DNA of 64,000 nt from Ochotona curzoniae (lineage: Eukaryota; Chordata; Mammalia; Lagomorpha; Ochotonidae). The position numbers and the translations under genes were made by a program. Positions 11,798 to 23,559 of the stretch are shown here, one piece after another. The stretch spans positions 3,656,001 to 3,720,000 of the forward strand of contig NW_024466307.1 of assembly GCF_017591425.1 (NCBI RefSeq), given 5' to 3'. The notes below the pieces were generated by a model. The model had not been told where the DNA came from and did no database searches. It saw nothing but the letters and a program-made list of their open reading frames with translations. Position 1 is the first letter of the stretch. Each line of letters begins with the position of its first letter.

Positions 11798-12067
11798 AGC
11801 TGCCCCGAGCCCTTCTGGGGGAAGAACTTCAGGCGTGCAGGCGCACCCGCCGCGAACCTACCCGGGACCGAGATCGGCGGCCAGCCTCGCATCCTCCCTC
11901 CTTGTCCGGCACCTTCCCGCGCCCTCTGCACAGCACCGGCACCGCAACGCGACACCGGTCCCCAGGCCACCGCGCTTCCTATGTGACCCGCCCGGGCAAC
12001 ACCGCTGAGCCCGTTCGCTCTCAGCTGCGAATCTCTCCCGTAAACTGCCTCGAGCCTCCAGTTAAAG
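11798..12067 (+). other. VCAN: VCAN exon 1 (5' untranslated)
   Basis: The segment beginning 'gagctgccccgagccc' and containing 'gcgcttcctatgtgacccgc' resembles the 5' leader of human versican mRNA as I remember it. It ends at AAAG followed by GTAATG, a good donor at 12,068. It carries no start codon that is in frame with versican, because translation starts in exon 2. Out-of-frame ATGs are present, for example in 'ctatgtgacc', where ATG is followed at once by a stop. That minimal upstream open frame could damp translation, as an inference. The exact transcription start is not determined. Confidence 0.85.
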
Positions 12068-14670
12068 GTAATGCCTCTTTTGTTCCTCCTTGGGGGAAAA
12101 AAGAAGAAAGAAAACTTAGAGTCCCAAACCCGCGAGTTTGGAGCAAAGAAATACAATGCAATTGGTAGAAGGCTTTAATTAAGTCGAAGAGCACTAGCTG
12201 CAAGGCGAAATTCAGAATATGCGTGCACTTAAAAAAAAAACGCAGGTAACTTTTGGAGCGGCTCTGGAGCGGGCCGGACCGGGAGGAGCTCCGGGCTCCG
12301 GCAGACCCAGACAAAGAAGCCCGGGCGGGTAGGGGTAGAGGACTAACGGAATGGGGGGGAGGGGTGGTGAGGCAGTTGTGGAGGAATCCTCGGGAAGCTG
12401 TGAGGTCCTGAGCTGCAGAGAAGACAGGAGTCCCCGGAACCTCGGTGGTGGTTTTTTTTTTTTTGTTAACCTGCTCGAGGCAGAAGTTTGAATGGGCGCT
12501 CTCGAGACTTGCCAGCATCCGAGCCGGTGTAGGCGCGGTGGCCGCGGGGCAGGCCACCTGGTTTGCGAGGTGGAGAGACCCCCCAGCGTGTGGTCAGCGC
12601 CGGGCGGGCGTTCCTTGAAAGCCACTGGCGGGTAGGTGCTGACAGTGCGCCCCGGGGCCACTGCAGCCCAGGCTTGCGCGGACTTGGCCCCTTCGGCCCC
12701 AGGACAACCAGGGAGAAGACCTGGCCAGAGAGGTGCAGAGGCCCCGGGGCTGGATCGCTTTGGCCAACTTGGGGGGCTGTCACGGCTCGGTCCCGGCGCC
12801 CCGAGTTCTTTTGTCCTGTGCGCTCGCTGCGCCTGGGGGCCGGTGGGGAAGGAGCAGGGAATGGGGGTGGGGTTGCTAGAGCGCCGCGGAGGTCTGGGAG
12901 GTGCCTAGGCGGGAAAGGCTTACTCTGGCCCAGCAGTGATGTGCAAGAAACGTTTTCTGTCCCCAAGAGCGAATAGGGCTGCCGCTCGCGTGTGCGCCGC
13001 AAACCCCGCGCCCAGAGCGCTCTCCAGACAAAGGTGGCGCGGCCACCGGAATATGGAGCCTTGGGACCAGTCCTTTTTCGCCTGGACCAAGGCTACTCCT
13101 CCGTGTCCCCTCCCCCTCCCAGGGCAGAGCTCCGGTTGAGCAACTTCACTGGCGGTTGCTTTGCCGAGGGTCAGCCTGCGGTGCACCAGGGTCCCCAAGG
13201 GCGGAGGTGGTAAGGAGGCCCGCGGGACTGGAGAGTCCCACGGCCTTAGTGGGGAGCGGGCGCCGCGGAGCGCACGGACTGGTGTTACTCCTTTGCGTTG
13301 TGTGTCACTGGGCTGTGGGGGCGGTCAGGGAGCAGTAGAGTAGGGTAGAAAGCCTAAACTCTGCTCTGGGATGGAGCTGCGCCGTGGCGAGACCTGCCCG
13401 CCCCGCGGAGGTCGGCGCAGTCTGACGAGGCGTGGGGCACCCCCGCCACAGTGCGGCTGCCTGGGGCTCCGGCTCACACCGGTGTCCCCCCTTCTCGGTC
13501 TCCATCTTCTCCCAGCCCCTCTCGCTGCACCCCCTCCCCCCACGCTGACAAATGAATGGCTGGGGTGGGATCCCTGCCTTCTCCCGGGCGCGGGGGCGGG
13601 GCGAAGGAGGCGGTTGGGTAGCGCTCCTCCGGATCTGCCCCGGACCCCAGGGCTGCAGTCTGCGGAGCCCAGATGTCTAGGAATGGGGCGCTCTGCTGCG
13701 GTTGTGGGCGCCCCCTGATGGAGAAATGCAGTGCCGGTGGAAGCCAGCGAGCGAAAGGCTTTCCCTACCCTGTGCGGCCAGGACCGGAGGCATCCTTCGG
13801 TTCCGTTTTCCGAATCTTCCCTGTAAACCTAGGAGGCTGGATAGCTGGGGATCTGGGAACCTGGGTGGAAATGAGGCCGCGCCCTCCCGCAGCGGGCAGG
13901 GGCGCAAGCGCTCCCAGGGGATGGAGGGGCGCACGCCGACTGCCCCAGACACTTCCAGGCTTAGAGGAAGGTCTGGAGGTGGCTGGGAGGGGCGCGATCT
14001 TCACGTGCAAGCGTGTACGTCTTTTATTAAGGTCACACGAAACTGCCTCCCTTTGGCGAATTTTACCAAAGTCCATGCCCCTGGAACCCAATGCTAGGGC
14101 CCCGCCCCAGGACATTGCAAAATAAGGGCCCCTAAATCAATGGTCGAACTTTCCCAACTCCCGGACGCAGGATGGGGAGTCGTGGAAACCCAGGCGAGGC
14201 GGGTTCCGGGAAGGAGAGCGAAGAAAAGGAAGGCAGGGAAAATAGGGCAGATGTCGCCACCCGCTGGGAAGCCAGCAAACACTAGCTTCTGGATTTCGCG
14301 TCCTGTTTAAATACGAGAGCCCAGGAACTCTCAGTCTCGGGAACCGTGGTAGGGAGTGGAGAGAGGGATGGCGAAGGAGGGCAGGGACTGGTGGGCGTAG
14401 GGGGCTCCCGTCCAGCCCTCCCGGAGTGCGGAGGAATCGCAGCGGCGGCCACGGAGCGCGGTTCAGCAGCCGCCACGTGGGCCGCGCGTCAGCTCCGGGC
14501 CGGAGGGTGTGCCTGCCCAAGACCCGAGACAGTGGCAACACCGCCTGGCCCTGCCGCGGCCAGGGTCCCCGGCTGCTGAAGCCAGGGGGGTGGGACAAGC
14601 CTGGGCGGAGCCTGGCCGGGCGGGGCCGGGCTGAGCTCGGAGCCCTGTGGTCACCGCCCACCCGGCCTCG

Positions 14671-14712
14671 GGAGCCCGCGTGGCTGGGGCGGGAGCCCGC
14701 GTGGCTGGGGCG
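14671..14712. repeat. Perfect 21-bp tandem duplication in the CpG island
   Basis: Two exact copies of a 21-base unit beginning GGAGCCCGCGTGGCTG lie end to end. Each contains a GC-rich TGGGGCGG element, so the duplication doubles a possible Sp1-type site. Confidence 0.92.
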
Positions 14713-14753
14713 GACCTGGCTTCCAAGGAGAAGGCGCAGTGCTCCTGCTAACA

Positions 14754-14755
<2 letters not shown>

Positions 14756-14800
<45 letters not shown>
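14756..14800. repeat. (CT)n microsatellite
   Basis: A pure CT dinucleotide run of about 22 units at the downstream edge of the CpG island. Confidence 0.98.
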
Positions 14801-14802
<2 letters not shown>

Positions 14803-15430
14803 CTGGGGTACGGGGAAGGGGGAGAGTGAAAATTTACTACAGGGATGACGTTATCTTCTACTCCATAAAATAGTGACAATTAAAATGTGCTCAACTCGGG
14901 CTGAGACCTTTTTTTTTTCCCCGCCAATTGCAAGCTTGATCATCTCGAATTGTCACAGTGTTCATTTCGGAGGGTAGAAGGTTGACTCAGGGCGGCCCTG
15001 ATGAGTTGCGTAGGTCTCCATCCTGATCCTGCTGGTGGGTGGCAGAGCCCAAGGTGCTGGAGCCCTCGCTGCTGCCCCCCAGAGTGGTCGTTAACAGGAA
15101 GCTGGATGGACAGCTGACGGACTGGATCACAGACAACATCAGATTGCTTGGGGCAAAGCTGCGGCTTCATCCGCTGTGCCCCAACACTGCCCCCACTTCT
15201 GTGGCTTCTTTGCTTCTTTCTTGGAACCGGCTTTTCATGAACTCCCTGTCACCACCTCCAGTTGATCTGTTCTTTTCCTCCTGTCTCTTTGTAAAAACCC
15301 CACATTGTTGTAAAGTGTGAGAATATTCTTACCAAGTTCCAAAGCAGATATTGTGTGTTTAGTATAGAAATAGTGGTTCCCAGCATTCGGGAGCGTGTTA
15401 AAGAGTCCAGTGCCTGCGTTCTAGGCCCCC

Positions 15431-15582
15431 TTGCCCTGGGCCTTCTTGCCCCCTGCCCTGGGCCTTCTTGCCCCCTCCCCTGGGCCTTCTTGCCCCCTGC
15501 CCTGGGCCTTCTTGCCCCCTGCCCTGGGCCTTCTTGTCCCCTGCCCTGGGCCTTCTTGTCCCCTGCCCTGGACCTTCTTGCC
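15431..15582. repeat. 22-bp GC-rich minisatellite, seven copies
   Basis: There are seven head-to-tail copies of a 22-base unit of the form CTGCCCTGGGCCTTCTTGCC plus two bases, with a few substitutions. The last copy is slightly shortened. Reading frames through it give proline-rich pseudo-proteins that should be ignored. Confidence 0.95.
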
Positions 15583-16195
15583 AGTGCATAGCCTGGCGGG
15601 AAGTGGGGAGGGCAGCAGGTGTAGACTCAGTGCTTGAGTCCTTGTTGTCCATCTGGGAGATCTGGATGGAGCTGCAGGCTTGTGGTGTCGGCTTGGTCCA
15701 GCCTCAGCTATAGGGAGCTTTCTCAATCTCCGCTCCCCTTTCTTTCTCACTGCCTGTAACTAAGCAGGTAATTATAAACCTTAGTGATTGAAAGGAGCAG
15801 CAAAGGAAGCAACAGTTAGGTTGGGGGACAGGATCATTTTGCAGTGGAGGTGCTGTGTGGCTGCGGATGTCAGAGCAACTAGTCTGGTCTCAAAGAGTCT
15901 GGCTTCAGACTTGTGAGTAAAGAAAGAAATATTTTGTTCATGTCCCCACTACTTCTGCAAGATGTTCCAGTAGATTCCAAAGTGATTGAACAATGACTTC
16001 CTCTAGCAGGAAACCTTCAGCCCTTAATCTTGTGGGTGGTAGAAAGAGGGATGTATCTTAGTCGCTTAGGCTTTACAGAAGAGTTCAAACAATTTTTTCT
16101 TACTGGATGAAAAGAAAGGTTTTTTTAAAGTTCATCATAAGTATTTCTTGCTTTTAAAAATGAAGAATTCTAGACTTATGTGTGTTTACAGACAA

Positions 16196-16197
<2 letters not shown>

Positions 16198-16267
<70 letters not shown>
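16198..16267. repeat. Compound (TC)n(AC)n microsatellite
   Basis: About 25 TC units are followed directly by about 10 AC units. Confidence 0.98.
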
Positions 16268-19200
16268 GTGAAGCAGGATAGGCCTTGTGTTCCAGGATTC
16301 CTGTGTATGTGCATACGGGTCAGTTGGGCTTGGGTAGGGTCTACAAAGCTAACTCAAAGCGATAGATGATTAAAGATATAGCCCTCTTTTCCTGCTTGCC
16401 TTACACTGTTGTGCTTGAGTGCTTTCTGGTTAATGATTGGGCACTCAGCAGCCATCACCACCCTGAGCACTGAGAAAACGTGTGGTTGTTGGATGGATCT
16501 GTAGGTTAGCAGAAAGCACAAAACATGTGCTCTCTCTGACTTGGAATCAGAACAAGCACAAGGCAGAGATAAACGTCTTGCCAGGCTCCATTTGGGTTAC
16601 TGACTTTTTACCTGTTTCCTCTTTTCCTCATGTAGTCTAGATGTGATATATATATATATTTCATGGTTTTAAGGCGCTGCTAAGTTCTGAGCACTCTGTG
16701 TGCCAGCAACGGCTGCAATTCACCAATGGGCACAAAGATTCTTTGTGTAATGCGTTCACCAGTTATAGTTCCTGAAACTCCCCTGGATAGACCCATCATT
16801 TATAAAAGGACACAAATGTAGGTTTGTGTTTATATTTGTTTCTATTTCTGTATCCACAGACATCCTATTTCATTCTTTTAAGGGTTTTAGGAGGTGTTTA
16901 TGCTGATAGAATAAGATTACATGCAATGACATGCATATAATAAGTCATATGGTAGGAGATATATTAATCTTTTTCATATGAAATGACTGATCTAATATTA
17001 CCAGAGGCACAGTAGAATAAGTACCAGGCTTGGCATCAAAATTTGAGCTGGACTCAACAGCTGAAAAAGCTAAGACACCACTTCTGGACTTCTGGTGTCA
17101 CAATCTTTTAAGTGAGTCCGTATTTGCAAAGACCAAAAGAATGAATATGAAATACAAGGAATGTTTTTGATGGATAGAAGAAATCATAGGATTTTTTTTT
17201 AAATAAGGGTAGAGAAATCTATTCTAAGCTAAGTACAAAACCCAGTAGCCAAATCAGAAAACATTGGCAGGCCTGAACGAATGACAATACGCCATTTACA
17301 TCTGTCCAGTCTCCCATATGGCTTGTGGAGGCCCAAATACTCAGGGCATCATTTGCTCCGCCAAGGGAGCTGAGCTGGAAGCAAAGAAGCCAGGATTAAG
17401 CATTCTGAAACCCTGAGCGGGGGCTTCCCAGTGCTGAATGCCCACCCTAGAGCTGATAACTTGATAGATTAAAAGAAAGAAAGAAAAGAAAAGAGAGAAA
17501 AGAAAAGATAGCCCTGCCTAAAAGAAAGATCGCCCTGTTTTCTGTTACTCACAGGTAGCGTCAGAGAGAACCATAAGCGTCTTTCAGTTCTTTGAGAAGT
17601 TGCTCAGCCTCGTTCATCATTAAAGAAACAGTAATTAAAACACCCACGATATGCTGTAGCCTAGACAGTTGTTGTCTCAGGTAACTAATGAGCAGACTGG
17701 TAGAGAAAACTGCTGTGTCTAAGTCCTTAAGTCACCCCCAGCTCAGCTGGGTTCCCCCAAGATCAAGGAAGAATACTAAGTACCTGCCCAACAGTACCTT
17801 GGCTTCCTTTCTAGGAGGCAGTCCATTCCTGAGCGGCCCTTATCCTCCCTCAGACACTTCGTGGGGACAGGCGTCCTGGTGCCCTTGGGTCATCTGTCTA
17901 TTCAAAGTCGCAGGCAGCTGTATCTCAATAGTCTGTTGACTTTTTCCTCTCCTTGACTTCACTGGCACAGAAGGCTAAATATAGAGGCCGGCTCTCCTAT
18001 CTCCCAGGACTTTCCATGCAGACGGGCTGCTTAGCACTCAGAGTTGGTGTTTACAAGACTAGACACAGGGGCTGGGAGTAGTGCTCCAAATGGAGAAAGA
18101 GGTTTTGCAATGTTTCTCAGTGAATCACATCGAATGCCGGAGACAGACAGTACATCTGAACAGCCCAGGACTTGAGTATGACTTTAAGAACATTAAAGCA
18201 GAATGGATGTCCATGGGCTCTAAGGAAGAGGCAACGACACAGTGAAAGTCAAGAAAATCAAAGGGGGTATTTACTAAAGAGAGAAATTATTTTCTTCAAT
18301 GAAGGAGTTTGAAACCTAGATAAATAAAGGACCGTGAGTGGACAGGAAATAGTTAGAAGGCTATGTGGGGCAATAATGGACCCAGTGGGAGAGGCCACTG
18401 CTAGGTTGGTCCTGGTTGGCAATGGGCCAGCTGCAGGTAGGGCCTTAGCATGTCAGATTTTCTGGCTTCTCAAAAGAAGTTACAGTTTTGGGACTTAGTG
18501 TGAGCATTGTAAAATTTTAACTTGCAGTGACTTAGCCAATTATATTTATACATCTTATTCAAAGTATTAAAATTGTGAGCAATCTCTTGCTTATATTTGT
18601 AATTCCCTGGTTTCCTTCCTTAGTGTTTAATAAGCAGATGTCCTGGGGCAGGTCATGAGAATACTGGTTATACCTATGCAAATGGAGAACTGCTTTCTCC
18701 CATCCCTAAAAAAATAAGGTACTTTAATAAGCATTAAGTGTGGCATGAAGAGTTAGACTTTGGAGCATGTGCCTTGGGTAACCTTCTTGGGTTTTGTGAA
18801 GAGAGTTGACACTCTTGATAGTGACAGACATCACCTGTTACTAGGTCACGGTAGATGCTCAGCTGGCCTGATGAAAACATTTGTTGTATGTGACTTACGC
18901 CTACTTGCTTATGCTCCTAAGGGGCTGTGGTACAAAGTGTGTTCTGAGCAGGAAAGGAAGGCATTGACAAGTGCCATACATTTCATCTAGGTTTGTTCCT
19001 TTAGGGTCTGAACCCGACACTTTGGAGATATTGCAGACATTACTAAGTTGGGTGAAATAACAGTTCTACATTCTATGGATGAGAGCAACCTTATCTTTTC
19101 TGATCACTTCTCATTAGCTGTAGTTATACACTGGTGAATACAAAATTTTTATAACTGCTTACTAAACATCCATCACAACAATGTCCAGCGAAGAAAACGC

Positions 19201-20407
19201 AGCAATATCTTCCATTTTTCTCTTATTGTGGTGAGTACATTTTACACAGGAGTCTCTTTTAAACTCCAGCAGCAGAGATTCCTTCACATGTCCTTGGCCA
19301 AAGTTGTACCATTTACCCTTCTCAAACTAACCAATCCCTGATAAAGGAAATAGGATTGTCAGGATTATCCCCTGGGACTGAGCAGGTCTCCTCTAAAGTA
19401 CTTGGCTTCACAGAGAAGGGTAGACACTAGTATCAAACTAGAGTTTGTTAAACAGTAGAAGGAGAGTTGACTGTTAAGAAACCATCCAACAATGGCCATT
19501 GTAGAATAGTTGTAAAACTGTTGAAGAAGGGCACAACTATGGAGACCAAATAATCTTCTGCCGACCTTCTGAGGTTGGCTCTGATTTCTAAATGGCCCCT
19601 GACACTGGTACTTATCCTCTTCATAATTGCAGCTTCACAAAAATTCTAGCTAGAAGGGACTGGTCTGAGACCCAGATGGCTCAACATCTTCCCTGAAGTT
19701 GCACAATAATTTAGTGGTACTGCCAAGGCACTACTTCTTGACTGAGGACAGGGTATTTTCTTTCATTCTTTACTCTTGAGCTGTTGGAACTGTTGGAACT
19801 GCTTTAAGACTCATAGCAAGCCCTTATTTCTTTTGTAATTAACAGCTCCTTGTAATATGTTTATTTTGTTTGCTCAGCCAGCTAGACCTCCAATGGAGTC
19901 TGTGCAGGCCTTTGAAAGCCTGCAGAGGCCCATGTTCTTTGAGTGTTGTGGGTCCCTTCCCGCCTCACCTGTGATGAGGGTTTCGTTCTCTCAGCATCTC
20001 TCACTGACACTCCATCTTCCCCATCTTCGTCTTCTCTGGCTCCAGCCATGACAGTGTCCTGTTTCTGAGGAGACCTTTTATTCACCCCTGGACCTTTGTG
20101 CCCATTCCTTACGTAGGCTTTGGTCTCTGTAGTTCTTCCTGTGGCCCATTCAGATGTGGCTATTACACATGTCTATATTGTCATATATTTGGAATTATTT
20201 TTGTAACTATGGCATCAGGTGAGAGTTATACCAGTAATTATTAACGTGTTGAGACAACTCCTGTTACAAGATTCCTCCTGGTTTGACAATCAAAGAGGAA
20301 CTTTCTCTGTACTCTTAGTTCATACAAAGCACAAATAACAGGTTATTTGTTTTGACCTCCCAGAAGCATGAATGCTTGTGATTTACTTTGTGTGTTTTCA
20401 TTTCTAG

Positions 20408-20483
20408 GACAAGATGTTGATAAATATAAAAAGCATCTTATGGATGTGCTCAGCCATGATAGCAACTCATGCCCTACGTCAAG
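20408..20483 (+). CDS. VCAN: VCAN exon 2: start codon and signal peptide
   Basis: The acceptor 'catttctag' precedes GACAAG, then ATG at 20,414. The coding part is 70 bp (23 codons plus one base) and ends before the donor GTGAGC at 20,484. It encodes MLINIKSILWMCSAMIATHA, a typical secretory signal with a hydrophobic core and small residues before a likely cleavage after Ala-20. It is followed by LRQ and the split Val-24. The length and phase match the human exon, and the start was chosen because this is the only ATG giving the conserved versican N-terminus. The protein is directed to the ER and secreted. Residue 2 is Leu, where I remember Phe in human; this has no expected functional effect. 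Confidence 0.97.
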
Positions 20484-21403
20484 GTGAGCATGATAACACT
20501 TTCTGGTGCTAATTGCAATGAAAGCCTCAGTAGGGTGGGAGGGAATGACAGCATGAACCACCAGGATAGAGTTAAGTAACTACTCAGTGCTGACAACTTT
20601 GAGTGTAAGTATTGCTGATGTGAAACCAGTGGGTTTTAGTGGATGGGACAGCTGTCTGTCTGTGTCTCTCCTTCTGTAATTCTGCCTTTTAAATAAGTGA
20701 AAATAAACCTTTTTTACAAACAGTGTTCTTAAGTAAGTGAATCAGAGCCAGATAGTGAATAGAATGCCAAAGGGTCAAATGGACTTTCAGATGACTTTGG
20801 CCTATGCAGAAAGACTCAGAAATGGCACTGAGCGTATTTTAGAATTCTGACTTTATCACTGAAGATTCACAAACACAAAAGCGAGTCTCAAGTTTGAAGA
20901 GCATCAAGGAGATAGAGAGAAGGGTACAGCCCGGGGCTGGCCCCTGCTCCCCTTCCTTCTTTGCTTTTTTTCTTCTTTTTTAAATAACTGGGGAAATACA
21001 CATGGGCTATTTTTTTTAAGCTTTAGATTTTGTAGCTACCTGGTGGGAATTCTAGGGTGAGACAAGTTCCGTATTCAATGTAGCTATTCAAGGAACTTGG
21101 TCAAAGAACCTGAAGCCCAACACTGCCCTGAGCCTCTAGGCTCTGTTCTGTTCAGTGTCCGTCTCCAAGCTCACGGTCACCTTGTACTTCAGGTCCCAGA
21201 CTTTGACCTTTCCTGGGTTTCCACCTGTACTTCCTGTTACTCGAAGTAGATGAAATACCTTCTCCTGTTCTCTGTGGTTCTGCTTCAATTCATTCTTCAA
21301 GATTCAGACTTTAAGTATCATTTTTTATATCATCAATCTGTCCATTCCCCATCTATCCATCTGTCCATGTATGTATCTGTCCATCATCTACACATCAATC
21401 TCA

Positions 21404-21464
21404 TATCCATCCATCCATCCATCCATCCATCCATCCATCCACCGGTCCATCCATCCATCCATCG
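21404..21464. repeat. (ATCC)n microsatellite, slightly interrupted
   Basis: ATCC/CCAT tetranucleotide units are broken by 'accggtcc' near 21,441. Flanking looser copies extend to about 21,340 and 21,490. Confidence 0.95.
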
Positions 21465-22409
21465 ACCTATTCTTCCATTCATCCATCTTTCTAGCTGTCC
21501 CCTCCCCGTTGCAACCCATTCACTTATTTACCTACTAATGATGTTTTCCAAGTACCTTCTTTTGCCAGGTGTAATACCATTGGATGAATCATGCTTTATT
21601 CTGACTTTCATAAAAATCAGTGTTGAATTTATTTGAATTGGATGATAAGCAAGTAAACAAAAAACCTGGGGACTTGAGAAGAATGAAGATGAAGGAGAGT
21701 GGCTGGACTGAGGAGACTTCTCTGAGAAAGTGACATTTAAACTGAGATGAGAAAGCTGTGCAGAAGCCAGTCAACTAAATCTGGCCCCAAGTCAGAAAGA
21801 AATGTCATGGAGTGACAGGAAAGTCACTGTCATTGGAGACAAGTGACCGCAGAAGAGAGGAGATATGGGCAGAGAGATATGCAAAGGCCAGCTCATATAA
21901 ATAACAGCATCTACGCCTTTGGTGGGACACCCCATAGATTAGGAGTTGTGCTTAGGGCTCAGCATTAATTCATTGACTGCATGTTGCACAGAGGAATAGG
22001 CGCTGAAGGCAAAGTTGCTTGCACAACACCCCTCACCCAGTGCATAGCAGAGCAGGTGGCTGGGCCAAGGCTGTGTGCTCTTCACCAGCATGTTACCTTA
22101 TTTCTCCATATTGTTGCTGTAGACTTTAGGAAGGGCTAGACTTTATCCCAGTTACAATAACAACCCCTGAAGAATTGCAGAATATAAAAGATAAGAATTG
22201 ATAAAAGTTTTTAAAATTTCATGTTGGTTGCTTTACTCATATTTGCCTGCAGGCATGCAGGAGTAGCAGCAAGTTGGTCGTTGTTCTTGGGGTAGCCTGA
22301 GCAACATGAAATGGATAGCTTGTGTCTGGGGGTGGCATGGAGATGGAGGACTCAGCCCTGTGAGTGGAATGGTGGGTACGGTAAGGACATTAGAGGAGAC
22401 AAGAATGAG

Positions 22410-22605
22410 GGATGCTTGAGGTGGCTCCTCTTCTCTCCCACGTAGGAGACCCAGAAGAAGCTCCTGGCTTCTGGCTTCGGATTGACTCAGCTCCCACCAT
22501 TGCGCTTACTCGGGGAGTGAAACAGCCCATAGAAGATGTTTCTGTCTGTCTCTCCTTCTGTCTGGAACTCTGTCTTTCCAATGAGAATAATAAATAATTC
22601 TTTAA
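22410..22605 (+). mobile_element. CSINE fragment, plus strand
   Basis: The 3' half of a CSINE is present: 'aggagacccagaagaagctc', 'ctggcttcggattg', 'gtctgtctctccttctgtct', then an A-rich tail. The head is missing. Confidence 0.82.
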
Positions 22606-22786
22606 AAACAAAAGCAGTTACTTTTAAAATGAGTACCATACTTCGGTACATGGAAATGAGCACTGTTCATTGCTGTCTTTTTTTAAATGAAACACTTAAG
22701 TTGTGTGCCTTTCTCTTTATGCACAATGATTCCATTTACTTTACTTTCAATCATTTACAATTACCAAACTGGCTCCCTTCCCATTT

Positions 22787-23120
22787 TTTTTTAAGATGCA
22801 TTTGTGTTTATTTGAAAGGCAGATTTACAGAGAGAAGGGAGAGAGAGAGAAAGAGTGAGAGAGATCTTCCATCCACTGGTTCAGTCCCCAGATGGCCACA
22901 ACGACCAGAGCTGGACTGGTACAAGGCCAGGAGCATCCAGCTTCCCATGGGTCTCCCACGTAGACGCAGGACCCAAGCATCTGGACCATCTTCTGCTGCC
23001 CCAGGAGCATTAGCAGGAAGCTGGATCATAAGTGAAGCAGCTAGGACTTGAACTGGTGCCCATATGGGATTACCCACACTACAGACAATGGCTTAGCCTA
23101 CTATGCCACAGTGCTGGCCC
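22787..23120 (-). mobile_element. CSINE, minus strand, immediately upstream of exon 3
   Basis: A full-length diverged copy runs from a T-run, through 'ggcagatttacagagagaag', to a head at 'cacagtgctggccca'. Only 64 bases separate it from the exon 3 acceptor at 23,185. Confidence 0.88.
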
Positions 23121-23184
23121 AGTCTCACATATTTGCCAGTAGGTTTTCTGGGGGCTGCTAATCTTTGTCTTCTTTTTCCTACAG

Positions 23185-23559
23185 TCAAAGTGGAAAACAG
23201 CCCCCCTGTCAGGGGCTCCCTGTCAGGAAGAGTCAGCTTACCTTGTCACTTCTCAACCATGCCCACCTTACCACCCACTGACAACGCCAGTGAATTTCTC
23301 CGCATCAAATGGTCCAAGATTGAAGTGGACAAAAGTGGGAAAGATTTGAAGGAGACTACTGTTCTGGTGGCACAGAATGGGAGCATCAAGATTGGGCAGG
23401 ACTACAAGGGGAGAGTGTCAGTGCCTACCCACCCCGAGGATGTGGGCGACGCCTCCCTCACCATGGTCAAACTGCGGGCCAGTGACGCTGGCCTGTACCG
23501 CTGTGACGTCATGTACGGGATTGAAGACACCCAAGAAAGCGTGTCACTGGCAGTGGACG
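23185..23559 (+). CDS. VCAN: VCAN exon 3: immunoglobulin V-type domain
   Basis: The 375-bp exon encodes residues 24-149 (both ends split). It is the Ig-V domain at the front of the G1 region, which stabilises hyaluronan binding and contacts link protein. The domain disulfide cysteines are C44 (in VSLPCHF) and C130 (in LYRCDV), and the DAGLYRC motif is typical of V-set domains. An N-glycosylation sequon N57-A-S is present. It lies between the acceptor ctacag and the donor GTAAGG; both junctions interrupt a codon after its first base, and the length matches the human exon as I remember it. The frame is also open for a short way into both flanking introns, but this extension is not part of the protein. 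Confidence 0.98.

Larger units (their letters stand above)
11200..14750. promoter_or_regulatory. VCAN: CpG island covering VCAN promoter, exon 1 and 5' intron 1
   Basis: Base composition shifts sharply to GC-rich with frequent CpG over about 3.5 kb, unlike the AT-rich flanks. It contains the promoter and exon 1 and extends about 2.7 kb into intron 1. GC boxes (for example GGGGCGG at 11,535-11,541) and an inverted CCAAT box (GATTGG at 11,505-11,510) are visible. Open frames of 60-180 codons on both strands here are the usual by-product of few stop codons in GC-rich DNA. The borders are by eye. Confidence 0.85.
12068..20407 (+). other. VCAN: VCAN intron 1
   Basis: The intron is about 8.3 kb. 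The first 2.7 kb is CpG-island sequence with a 21-bp duplication. It is followed by a CT array, a 22-bp minisatellite and a TC/AC array. From about 16.3 to 20.4 kb the sequence is ordinary and AT-rich, with an A/G-rich tract at 17,471-17,508 and no coding signal that I can identify. It ends with a weak acceptor 'ttttcatttctag'. Confidence 0.85.
20484..23184 (+). other. VCAN: VCAN intron 2
   Basis: The intron is about 2.7 kb and its acceptor is 'tctttttcctacag'. It holds partial plus-strand CSINE tails (about 20,645-20,715 and 22,410-22,605), an ATCC array and a full minus-strand CSINE that ends 64 bp before exon 3. No gene is seen in it. Confidence 0.9.

Noticed and set aside
12563..12976. 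Several 60-180-codon frames on both strands of the CpG island
   Set aside because: GC-rich DNA has few stop codons. The frames overlap on opposite strands, have biased Arg/Pro/Gly composition and no recognisable domain.
15355..15750. Proline/leucine-rich or glycine/arginine-rich repeat proteins
   Set aside because: They are translations of the 22-bp intronic minisatellite in several frames and on both strands.
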